The notes: generated by a model not told the origin, from the sequence alone. A stretch of 6,777 bases of DNA from Alphaproteobacteria bacterium (GCA_030425945.1 JAUHZL010000166.1:1-6777); one strand, 5' to 3'. Counted from the first letter of the stretch, positions 1 through 6,582 are shown. Numbers and translations: made by a program.

Positions 1-420
1 CCCTGGATCGGCACGCCCGGCGCCTGCGACATGGTCAACTTCGGGCCACGCGACAGCGTCCCCGACAAGTTCGACGGCCGCAACTTCGTCATCCACAATC
101 CTTCGGTCACGCTGATGCGGACGACGCGCGACGAAAACGCGAAGATCGGTCGCTGGATCGGCGAGCGGATGAACCAGATGGACGGCCCCGCGCGCTTCCT
201 GATCCCCGAGCACGGGGTCTCGGCCCTCGACAAGCCCGGCGGCCCGTTTCACGACCCCGCCGCGAACCGCGCCCTGTTCGAGGCCATCGAGGGCACCGTG
301 CACCAGACCGCGCGGCGCCAGGTGGTCCGCATCCCCGCCCATATCAACGACGACGCATTCGCCACCGCCCTGGTGGACGCTTTCACTGCCACGGCCGGCC
401 CGATGAAAAGGAGCGCCTGA
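1..420 (+). CDS. Tm-1-like ATP-binding domain protein (UPF0261), C-terminal part
   Basis: The reading frame is open from the first base of the window and ends at TGA 418-420. It gives 139 residues of a family that is usually about 400 residues long, so the N-terminal two thirds lie upstream. Visible family features, counted from the window edge, are GTPGACDMVNFGP (residues 4-16), NPSVTLMRTT (33-42) and a C-terminal PEHGVSALDKPGGPFHDPAA stretch (69-88), followed by a helix and a final strand. The family is named after the N-terminal half of the tomato antiviral protein Tm-1, which binds ATP; the bacterial role is not established. The next gene, a TIM-barrel protein matching the C-terminal half of Tm-1, starts on the last base of this stop codon, so the two are very likely translationally coupled and may form a complex. 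The ATG at 31 is internal, not the true start. The family call is from recalled motifs. Confidence 0.88.
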   Translation, partial: PWIGTPGACDMVNFGPRDSVPDKFDGRNFVIHNPSVTLMRTTRDENAKIGRWIGERMNQMDGPARFLIPEHGVSALDKPGGPFHDPAANRALFEAIEGTVHQTARRQVVRIPAHINDDAFATALVDAFTATAGPMKRSA

Positions 421-422
421 TG
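409..422 (+). promoter_or_regulatory. Ribosome binding site and TGATG stop-start overlap
   Basis: An AAAGGAG Shine-Dalgarno-like stretch just before the stop of the Tm-1-like gene precedes ATG 420-422. The upstream stop TGA (418-420) shares its last base with this ATG. This supports the chosen start and suggests coupled translation of the two Tm-1-related genes. Confidence 0.7.
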
Positions 423-1247
423 CCCCACGACCGCAAGACCCTCATGGCCCGGTTCCAGCAGATGAAGGCCGATCGCATCCCCATCGTCGGCGGCGGCGCG
501 GGCACAGGCCTGTCCGCGAAATGCGAGGAGGCGGGCGGCATCGACCTGATCGTCATCTACAATTCGGGCCGTTACCGGATGGCCGGACGCGGCTCTCTCT
601 CGGGGCTGCTGGCCTATGGCAACGCCAACGAGATCGTCGTCGAGATGGCGCAGGAGATCCTGCCGGTCGTCCGCCACACGCCCGTTCTGGCCGGCGTCAA
701 CGGCACCGATCCCTTCTGTCTGTTCGACGACTTCCTGCCCCGGCTGAAACAACTCGGCTTCGCGGGTGTCCAGAACTTCCCCACGGTCGGGCTGATCGAC
801 GGCACCTTCCGCGCGAACCTGGAAGAAACCGGCATGGGCTATGGGCTGGAGGTCGACATGATCGCCAGGGCCCATGCGCTGGACATGCTGACGACCCCTT
901 ACGTCTTCAACGAGGACGAGGCGGCGGCGATGGCCAAGGCCGGGGCCGACATCATCGTCTGCCATATGGGCCTGACCACCGGCGGCAATATCGGGGCCGA
1001 GACCGCGCTGAAGCTGGAAGACACGCCCGCGCTCGTCGACAAATGGGCCGAGGCCGCGCTGAAGGTGAACCCCGAGGCGATCATTCTGGTCCACGGCGGC
1101 CCCGTCTCCAGCCCCGAAGACGCGGCCTTCGTCCTGAACCGCACCAAGACCTGCCACGGCTTCTACGGCGCCTCCTCGATGGAGCGGCTACCGACCGAGG
1201 TGGCGCTGACCGACCAAACCAGGAAATTCAAGGCCGTCACCTTCTGA
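420..1247 (+). CDS. Phosphoenolpyruvate hydrolase-like TIM-barrel protein
   Basis: This complete protein of 275 residues is of usual length for the PEP-hydrolase/TIM-barrel signal-transduction family (Pfam PEP_hydrolase), which also forms the C-terminal half of tomato Tm-1. Seen in the sequence: a glycine-rich GGGAGTGLSAK loop (residues 24-34), YNSGRYRMAGRGSLSGLLAYG (47-67), a central LAGVNGTDPF strand-loop (90-99), CHMGLTTGGN (181-190), LVHGGPVSSPEDA (223-235) and the C-terminal GFYGASSMERLP (247-258). These glycine-rich loops at the ends of alternating strands fit a TIM barrel with a phosphate-binding C-terminal side. There is no signal peptide or membrane segment, so it should be cytoplasmic. 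The start overlaps the preceding Tm-1-like stop and has a good ribosome binding site. The true reaction in bacteria is uncertain: the family name implies a PEP-related substrate, but I see nothing in this sequence that proves it. The flotillin gene follows after 22 bases. Confidence 0.88.
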   Translation: MPHDRKTLMARFQQMKADRIPIVGGGAGTGLSAKCEEAGGIDLIVIYNSGRYRMAGRGSLSGLLAYGNANEIVVEMAQEILPVVRHTPVLAGVNGTDPFCLFDDFLPRLKQLGFAGVQNFPTVGLIDGTFRANLEETGMGYGLEVDMIARAHALDMLTTPYVFNEDEAAAMAKAGADIIVCHMGLTTGGNIGAETALKLEDTPALVDKWAEAALKVNPEAIILVHGGPVSSPEDAAFVLNRTKTCHGFYGASSMERLPTEVALTDQTRKFKAVTF

Positions 1248-1255
1248 CCGGCGAT

Positions 1256-1263
1256 AGGAGGAG
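1256..1263 (+). promoter_or_regulatory. Strong Shine-Dalgarno before the flotillin gene
   Basis: AGGAGGAG lies six bases before ATG 1270 in the 22-base gap after the PEP-hydrolase-like gene. It is the strongest ribosome binding site in the window and fixes the flotillin start. The gap is too short to hold a separate promoter or terminator, so the genes are probably co-transcribed. Confidence 0.8.
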
Positions 1264-1269
1264 AACCCC

Positions 1270-3459
1270 ATGACGGGCGAAACCATCGGCTCTCTGATCC
1301 TCACGCTCATCGTCCTCGCGGTGATCGTGGCGATCCTCGTCTACATCCTGCGCTGGCTCTACCGCCGCTCGACGAAGGAAATCGCCTTTGTCCGAACGGG
1401 TTTTCTGGGCGAGAAGGTGGTGGTAAACGGCGGCGCCTTCGTCATCCCGGTGCTGCACGAGATCACGCCCGTCAACATGAACGTGCTGCGTATCGGCGTG
1501 ACCCGGGCCGAGGATCAGGCGCTGATCACCAAGAACCGGATGCGCGTCGACATCGCCGCCGAGTTCTTCGTGCGTGTCAGGGCGTCCCGTGACGCCGTCG
1601 CCGCCGCCGCCCAGACGCTGGGCCGGCGCACGCTGGACGAGGGCGTGCTGTCGGCGCTGCTGGAGGGCAAGTTCGCCTCGGCCATGCGCACCGTTGCCGC
1701 CCGGATGACGCTGGAAGAGCTGCACGAGCAGCGCGGCGAGTTTGCCGAGGCCGTCAAGACGCTGACCGTCGACGCGCTGTCGCCCAACGGGCTGGAGCTG
1801 GAAACCGTGGCCGTGGTCGATCTGGACCAGACGGGCCTCGAATTCTTCGACCCGTCCAACGCCTTCGATGCCGAGGGTCTGACCCAACTGACCGAGGCTA
1901 TCGAGGCCCGCCGCAAGGCGCGCAACGTGATCGAACAGCAGACGCTGGTCGAGATCCGCAGCCAGAACCTGGCCGCGCAGCGGCAGGTCTATGAGATCGA
2001 CCGCGATCAGGAATACGCGCGCCTGGATCAGGAGCGCGAGGTCGAGGCCCGCAAGGCGGCGCAGCGCGCCGAGCTGGCGCGCGAGCGGGCGCAGCGCGAG
2101 CGTGAGAGCGAAGAGGCGCAGCTGGCCGCGCGCGAAGCCATCGAGACCGCGCGCCTGGCGCAGGAGCGGGTCGTCACCGAGGCCCGCATCAAGTCCGAAC
2201 GCGAGACCCAGCAAAGCGAGATCGCCCGCCGCCGCGCCATCGACGAGGCCGAACTGAAGGCCCGCGAGATGACCGAGCGCGAGCAGATTGCGCTTGAGCT
2301 GGCCCTGCAGCGCGAGCGCATCAACCGCGATCTGGAGCAGCGCAAGCTGGAGATCGCGCGCGAGAAGGCGATCGAGATCGACACGCTGGAACGGCAGATC
2401 GCGCTGGCGGCTAAGGCGGTCGAACTGGCCCATGCCGAGGCCGAGAAGTCCCGCAGCGAGATCGTCGAGAACCAGCTGACCGAAGCCGAGCGCGTGGCGC
2501 AGGAACGCGCCCTCGACGAGGTCCGGGTCGAGCGCGAGAAGCGGCTCGATGCCCTTCAGATCGCCAAGCGCCAGGCCTTCGAAGAGGCCGAGATGGCGAT
2601 GGCCGAAGAGGTCGAGCGCGCGCGTCTTGCCAAGGAACTGGGCATCGCCGAGGCCCGCCTTGTGAACGAGCGCAGCATCCGCACCGCCTCGGTCAACCGC
2701 GACCTGACGGTCGAGATTGCCGAAATGGAGAAGGCGATCGCCGTGGCCCGCAAGTCGCAGGAACGCTCGACCGAGATCGCCGCCGCCGCCGAGGTGCGCG
2801 CCAAGGCGACCGAGGCCGAGGAGAAGGCGCTGACGGTTCGCGAGCGCGAGATCGCCGAACGGCGCAAGCTGACCGAGCTGATCGCGACCGAACGCGAGAC
2901 CCAGCGCGAGAAGCTGCGCCTGACGGCCAAGGCCGAGGCCGAGATGGAGGCCGCGAAGAGTCACGCCGAGGCGCAGAAGATCACCGCCGAAGCCCAGGCC
3001 GCAGCCGAGAAGATCGCCGCCCTGGCCGCCGCCGAACGTTACACCGTCGATGCTGCCGGCCGCCGCGCGCTGAACGAATCCGAGAACGCCCTGACCGAAG
3101 AGGCGCGGCAGGCCCGGATCCGCGAGAAGCTGCTGGACCGTCTGGAAGGCATCGTGCGCGAAAGCGTCCGCCCGATGGAGAAGATCGAGGGCATCAAGAT
3201 CCTCCATGTCGACGGGGTCCACGGCGAAGGCGGCGGGCGCAAGAACGTCACCGACGAGGTCATCGACTCGGCCCTGCGCTACCGCGTGCAGGCGCCGATG
3301 ATCGACAACCTGATGAAGGAGATCGGCATCGAGGGCAGCTCGATGGGGCGCATGACCGACGTGCTGCGCGATGCCAAGGACATGACCTCGCTGGTACAGA
3401 AGGCCGAAGGCAAGGGCGGGCAGGCGACGGATGACGACGACCGGGACCGCGACCGGTGA
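1270..3459 (+). CDS. YqiK-type flotillin (SPFH domain) with extended coiled coil
   Basis: This 729-residue membrane-anchored scaffold protein closely resembles E. coli YqiK along its length. Order of parts: a hydrophobic N-terminal segment (about residues 7-30, then RRSTK); an SPFH/band-7 domain (about 35-200) with AFVRTGFLGEKVVVNGGAFV (39-58), HEITPVNMN (63-71), ITKNRMRVDI (86-95), AAQTLGRRTL (113-122) and NAFDAEGL (197-204); a very long charged, Glu/Arg/Ala-rich coiled coil (about 205-590); and the flotillin C-terminal domain with RRALNESENALT (598-609), VRPMEKIEGIKILHVDG (633-649) and YRVQAPMIDNLMKEIG (671-686). It ends in a low-complexity DDDDRDRDR tail. Flotillins oligomerise at the inner membrane and organise microdomains. 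E. coli YqiK has about 550 residues, so this one is some 175 longer, mostly in the coil. The usual NfeD-type partner (YqiJ) is not next to it: upstream is the PEP-hydrolase-like gene and downstream an SRPBCC gene. The specific cargo is unknown. Confidence 0.92.
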   Translation: MTGETIGSLILTLIVLAVIVAILVYILRWLYRRSTKEIAFVRTGFLGEKVVVNGGAFVIPVLHEITPVNMNVLRIGVTRAEDQALITKNRMRVDIAAEFFVRVRASRDAVAAAAQTLGRRTLDEGVLSALLEGKFASAMRTVAARMTLEELHEQRGEFAEAVKTLTVDALSPNGLELETVAVVDLDQTGLEFFDPSNAFDAEGLTQLTEAIEARRKARNVIEQQTLVEIRSQNLAAQRQVYEIDRDQEYARLDQEREVEARKAAQRAELARERAQRERESEEAQLAAREAIETARLAQERVVTEARIKSERETQQSEIARRRAIDEAELKAREMTEREQIALELALQRERINRDLEQRKLEIAREKAIEIDTLERQIALAAKAVELAHAEAEKSRSEIVENQLTEAERVAQERALDEVRVEREKRLDALQIAKRQAFEEAEMAMAEEVERARLAKELGIAEARLVNERSIRTASVNRDLTVEIAEMEKAIAVARKSQERSTEIAAAAEVRAKATEAEEKALTVREREIAERRKLTELIATERETQREKLRLTAKAEAEMEAAKSHAEAQKITAEAQAAAEKIAALAAAERYTVDAAGRRALNESENALTEEARQARIREKLLDRLEGIVRESVRPMEKIEGIKILHVDGVHGEGGGRKNVTDEVIDSALRYRVQAPMIDNLMKEIGIEGSSMGRMTDVLRDAKDMTSLVQKAEGKGGQATDDDDRDRDR

Positions 3460-3893
3460 CGCGGGTCTATACCTCGGCGGTGATTCCGGCCCCGGCCGCC
3501 AATGTCTGGCGCCGGGTCCGCGATTTCAACGGCTTGCCCGACTGGACCCCCTTCGTGCGCGAAAGCCGGATCGAGCAGAACCTGCCGTCCGACAAGGTCG
3601 GCTGCATCCGCAACTTCGTGCTGACCGACGGCGGTCGCATCCGCGAACAGCTGCTGGCCCTGTCCGATTATGACATGAGCTGCACCTATTCGATCCTGGA
3701 AAGCCCGATGGGGGTCGAGAACTACATCGCCACCCTGTCCCTGACCCCCGTCACCGACGGCAACCGCACCTTCGCCCAGTGGCAGGCCGATTTCGATTGC
3801 CCGCCCGAGCGCGAGGCGGCGCTGATCCAGCAGGTGGGGCAGGGGGTGTTCCAGACCGCCTTCGACGCGCTCAAGGCGCATTTCGCGCGCTGA
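3456..3893 (+). CDS. SRPBCC family (polyketide-cyclase/START-like) ligand-binding protein
   Basis: This is a small 145-residue protein of the SRPBCC helix-grip fold, which holds hydrophobic ligands in a deep pocket. Its length is typical of the single-domain family. Visible features are the N-terminal strand and helix VYTSAVIPAPAANVWRRVRDF (4-24), DWTPFVRESRIE (29-40), VGCIRNFVLTDGGRIREQLL (48-67), the YSILESP turn (78-84), ATLSLTPVTDGNRTF (92-106) and a long C-terminal helix lining the pocket. There is no signal peptide. The start is GTG 3456, which overlaps the flotillin stop as GTGA. The Shine-Dalgarno is poor, so translation probably depends on coupling. A gapless hand alignment with the first 145 residues of the next protein gives 63 identities (about 43%), so the two are tandem paralogues. 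Ligand and reaction are unknown. Confidence 0.85.
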   Translation: MTRVYTSAVIPAPAANVWRRVRDFNGLPDWTPFVRESRIEQNLPSDKVGCIRNFVLTDGGRIREQLLALSDYDMSCTYSILESPMGVENYIATLSLTPVTDGNRTFAQWQADFDCPPEREAALIQQVGQGVFQTAFDALKAHFAR

Positions 3894-3897
3894 TCCG

Positions 3898-5385
3898 GTG
3901 GTCCGCGTCGTCGTCAGCTCGGTGCTCGACTTGCCCGTGGACGAGGTCTGGCGGGTGCTGCGCGACTTCAACAGCCACCACACCTGGCATCCCGCGGTCG
4001 CCGAGAGCGTGATCGAGGACGACCTGCCGCCCGACACCGTCGGGGCTGTCCGCCGCTTCCGCCTGACCGATGGCGGCGAGCTGCGCGAGCAGCTGTTGGA
4101 CCTGGACGATCGCGCGCACCGGCTGAGCTATTGCATCCTCGACGCGCCGTTGCCGCTGCACGACTACGTGGCGACGATCCAGCTGCGCCCGGTGACCGAC
4201 GGGAACGGCGCGTTCTGGTCCTGGTCCTCGGAGTTCCGCACGCCGCCGGCCCAGGCCGGCGAGATGCGCGACCTGGTGGCGAACGGCATCTATCTGGCCG
4301 GGATGCACGCGCTGGACGGCTGGCTGCGCCGCGGCCCGGCGCCCCTGACCGTCGCCCGCGCGCCCGAGAAGCGCCCCGCGCCTCCACCGTCGCCGCCCCC
4401 CGGGACTGGCGCGCAGGCGGTTGTGATGACGCGCCACGGTGGCCCCGAAGTGCTGGAGTTGCGGCCTGTCACGTCCCACGATCCAGGCCCGGGCGAGGTG
4501 CGGCTGCGCCAGCGGTACATCGGGGTCAACTTCATCGACGTCTACACCCGCACCGGCTATTTCGACCTGGTCGATCCGCCGGGCGTGCCGGGGATGGAGG
4601 CGGCGGGCGTGGTCGAGGCGGTCGGCTCCGGCGTCACCCATCTGTCGCCCGGCGATCCGGCCGCCTATGCCTGTCCGCCCCCCGGCGCCTATGCGACGCA
4701 CCGCACCATGGCGGCGGATCTGGTCACGCGCCTGCCGGCGGATCTGGACCTGGCCCATGCGGCGGCCGGTCTGCTGAAGGGGATCACGGCGGCCTTCCTG
4801 CTTCACGACGTGGCCCGCATCGCGCCGGGCGACTGGGTCGTAATCCATGCCGCGGCAGGCGGGGTGGGCTCGCTGCTGACGCAATGGGCCGCGGCGCTGG
4901 GCGCCCGCGTCATCGCCACCGTGTCGACCGCCGAGAAGGCCGACCATGTCCGCACCCTCGGCGCCGAAGCGGTGGTGCTGGGGCGGGGCCAGGCCTTCCT
5001 TGATGAGGTCCGCCACAGAACCGGCGGCGAGGGCGCGCGCACCGTCTTCGATGCCGTCGGACGCGACTCGATCCACGCTTCGCTCGAGGCGCTGGCGATC
5101 CGGGGCCACCTGGTCAGTTTCGGTCAGGCCTCGGGCGACATCGGGGCTCTGCAGATCGGGCCGCTCGCCTCGAAATCGGTGACGCTGTCGCGCCCGAATT
5201 ACGGCCACTACGTCGCAACGCGCGAGATGATGGAAACCCATGCGCGCCGCCTGTTCGACGCGCTGGCCTGGGGAATCGTCACGATCCCCGCCCCGACCAT
5301 CTTCCCGCTGGATCGGGTTCGGGAGGCGCATAGCGCGCTGGAAAGCGGCCGGACGATGGGCGCGCTGGTGCTGGAGACGCCGTAG
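3898..5385 (+). CDS. SRPBCC domain fused to a quinone oxidoreductase (zinc-free MDR family)
   Basis: This 495-residue two-domain protein starts at GTG 3898, four bases after the previous stop; the start is supported by full-length alignment with the neighbouring SRPBCC protein. Residues 1-145 are an SRPBCC domain with VWRVLRDFNSHHTWHP (17-32), RLTDGGELREQLL (55-67) and RPVTDGNGAF (97-106). Residues about 147-172 are a proline-rich linker. Residues 173-495 match NADPH:quinone oxidoreductase of the E. coli QorA type: HGGPEVLEL (180-188), IGVNFIDVYTRTGYF (208-222), GMEAAGVVEAVGSGV (232-246), the nucleotide-binding HAAAGGVGS loop (317-325), FDAVGRDS (384-391), RGHLVSFG (402-409) and the ALESGRTMGALVL end. 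No catalytic-zinc ligand set is seen, as expected for QOR. Family members normally start near the QOR domain, so the SRPBCC part is extra. Where QOR usually has GDRVAYA this protein has GDPAAYA. A one-base indel in the linker would split it into two genes (see findings). The C-terminal function is confident; substrate is unknown. Confidence 0.87.
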   Translation: MVRVVVSSVLDLPVDEVWRVLRDFNSHHTWHPAVAESVIEDDLPPDTVGAVRRFRLTDGGELREQLLDLDDRAHRLSYCILDAPLPLHDYVATIQLRPVTDGNGAFWSWSSEFRTPPAQAGEMRDLVANGIYLAGMHALDGWLRRGPAPLTVARAPEKRPAPPPSPPPGTGAQAVVMTRHGGPEVLELRPVTSHDPGPGEVRLRQRYIGVNFIDVYTRTGYFDLVDPPGVPGMEAAGVVEAVGSGVTHLSPGDPAAYACPPPGAYATHRTMAADLVTRLPADLDLAHAAAGLLKGITAAFLLHDVARIAPGDWVVIHAAAGGVGSLLTQWAAALGARVIATVSTAEKADHVRTLGAEAVVLGRGQAFLDEVRHRTGGEGARTVFDAVGRDSIHASLEALAIRGHLVSFGQASGDIGALQIGPLASKSVTLSRPNYGHYVATREMMETHARRLFDALAWGIVTIPAPTIFPLDRVREAHSALESGRTMGALVLETP

Positions 5386-5388
5386 GGC

Positions 5389-5676
5389 TCAGACTTCGGC
5401 GGCCCCGGCGGTGGGAAGCTGCACCCGCACCTCAAGCCCGTCCGGCGTGCCGGGGCGGGGCGAGGCCATGTCCAGCCGGCTTCCGATGCGATCGGCAATC
5501 GCTGCGACGATGGCCAGGCCCAGGCCGCTGCCGTCGTTCTGGCTGCCCGCGCGCTCGAAGCGGGTGGTCAGGCCGGGCAGGGTCTCGGGCGGGATGACGG
5601 GGCCGGCATTGGCGACCGAAAGCACGCCGTTCGCCGACAGCGAGACATCGACCGGGGCGGCGGCGTCGCCGTGGCG
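5389..5676 (-). pseudogene. C-terminal remnant of a sensor histidine kinase (HATPase domain)
   Basis: Read leftward from about 5676 to TGA (5391-5389), this encodes the last 95 or so residues of a histidine kinase ATP-binding domain. It begins at RHGD, the tail of the usual N-box (NAxRHG). It then has a D-box-like VLSVANAGPVIPPE (Asn in place of the usual Asp, as in CusS-type kinases), an F-box-like RFERAG, the G-box GSGLGLAIV, and a final strand ending LEVRVQLPT. The kinase's sensor, membrane segments, phosphoacceptor His and most of the N-box are absent. Upstream the frame runs into unrelated sequence that reads correctly only in another frame, so this is a truncated remnant, not a functional kinase. 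Its G+C is high (90 of 120 bases in 5401-5520 by hand count), like the operon. It converges on the QOR gene with three bases between the stops. Confidence 0.8.
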
Positions 5677-5690
5677 GCTGCTGGTGCTAG

Positions 5691-6530
5691 GGCATCGGCC
5701 TCGAATCGCTTCAGCAGGTCCAAAACTCCCGTCTGCGGCGGGTTTTCCAGCAATGCTTGATGCGCCTTTTGCGCCTGGTTGATGCGGGTCTGCAAATTTG
5801 CTGTCTCGCGTTGCCCTGTTTCCCAAGCCGCCGCGGCATCACGCATCTGGTCGCGCAGGTCCTCGAGGAGGGAAATCTCTGCCGGTGCGATGACAAGCGT
5901 GGTCACGTCGCAACCTTCCGGCGCTCCAAGGTCTTGTGCGATGCGCGCCATGTCAGCAAGTGCTTCTTCATGGGCCCTTTCGCGTCTGGGAAGGTCTAGC
6001 ACCGCCAATTTCATCCGGCTTGGTAGGTCTTCCAGATCAAGCAGCAGCTCGGCGAGGGCGAGGTGATCTGCGTCGATTACCAGCGCGGCGCGCTCCTGTT
6101 CAATCTTTTCGATGTCGTCCTGAAGTCGCCGCAGTTCGGCATCTGCCTGTCCTCGGTCGGTCTTCATCGTGACCAAGTCTTCGGTGTTGATATCGATCCG
6201 CTGGGGATAATCGTCGTAGCCGGCGATCTCATCCGTGAGGCGGTCTATCTCACCTAGATTGGGCAGCACCCGTCGCAGCGCAGCGATGCCTGCCTGTTTG
6301 GTGCGAAGCTCGTCCCTTACCTCGCGAGCCTTCGCCTCTTCATTCTCGGCGGTATCAATCGCATCCTTCAGCTTTCGCCAAGCGTGGGCACTGACATCGA
6401 GGTCGCGGATATTGGTTTCAACGTCACTCAGCTCGCGCTTCAGTTCCGCGACGCGCGTGGTGCTCGCGCGCTTTTTGTATAGGCCGTTTGCCTCGGCCCG
6501 CGCTTGTTCCAAAACTGCGTTGAGGTCCGC
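5691..6530 (-). pseudogene. Internal coiled-coil fragment of a YhaN/SbcC-like AAA ATPase
   Basis: Read leftward from about 6530, this holds roughly 280 residues in one uninterrupted frame. They are rich in Glu, Leu, Arg and Ala with heptad-like spacing typical of SMC/SbcC-type arms. Segments such as LRRVLPNLGEIDRLTDEIAGY, LPRRERAHEEALADMARIAQDLG and a final LLENPPQTGVLDLLKRFEADA resemble the YhaN family of large ATPases, which are linked to DNA repair and paired with an SbcD-like nuclease. Neither the N-terminal Walker A nor the C-terminal ABC signature and Walker B half is present, so it cannot be an active ATPase. The upstream side is cut by an IS end near 6530. The downstream side is joined out of frame to a histidine kinase remnant near 5677-5700, and the frame runs on meaninglessly to a stop at 5568. 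Three rows counted by hand (6181-6360) are 106 of 180 G+C, about 59%, well below the neighbouring genes. The family call is moderately sure; SMC-like coiled coil is the safer reading. Confidence 0.65.
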
Positions 6531-6532
6531 GA

Positions 6533-6550
6533 GGCGTTGTTGCAAAACTC
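6533..6550 (+). repeat. Probable left terminal inverted repeat of the IS element
   Basis: GGCGTTGTTGCAAAACTC sits about 33 bases before the transposase start and exactly where the YhaN-like coding homology appears to end. It resembles IS5-family termini from memory. Without the right-hand copy the repeat cannot be confirmed. Confidence 0.45.
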
Positions 6551-6582
6551 TCATCGTGAATCCATGCGGTTAGACGGGCAGC

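Noticed and set aside
249..1157. Open frame of 302 codons on the minus strand opposite the PEP-hydrolase-like gene
   Set aside because: Composition is that of an antisense shadow, and the plus-strand genes here have clear family motifs and ribosome binding sites.
2030..2960. Recurring GAG/CGC-rich runs in the flotillin gene as possible DNA repeats
   Set aside because: They follow the protein's Glu/Arg/Ala coil pattern and I found no exact repeat unit by eye, so I treat them as coding bias rather than a separate repeat element.
1237..3222. Open frame of 661 codons on the minus strand opposite the flotillin gene
   Set aside because: It mirrors the Glu/Arg/Ala-rich coil in a high-G+C sequence, gives a Leu/Gly/Asp/Arg-rich protein with no family motifs, and overlaps a clearly conserved gene.
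4131..5003. Long plus-strand frame inside the SRPBCC-QOR gene
   Set aside because: It is an Arg/Gly/Pro-rich out-of-frame reading; the QOR motifs are in the other frame.
3871..5331. Open frame of 486 codons on the minus strand opposite the SRPBCC-QOR gene
   Set aside because: It is an Arg/Gly/His-rich translation typical of antisense frames in G+C-rich genes; no recognisable domain.
5389..5826. A 145-residue minus-strand protein starting at 5826 as a small intact gene
   Set aside because: Only the last 95 or so residues make sense as a kinase ATP-binding domain; the first 50 are an out-of-frame reading of the YhaN-like fragment.
5757..6573. Several short plus-strand frames opposite the YhaN-like fragment
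   Set aside because: No motifs, no ribosome binding sites, Ser/Arg-rich compositions; shadows of the minus-strand coding fragment.
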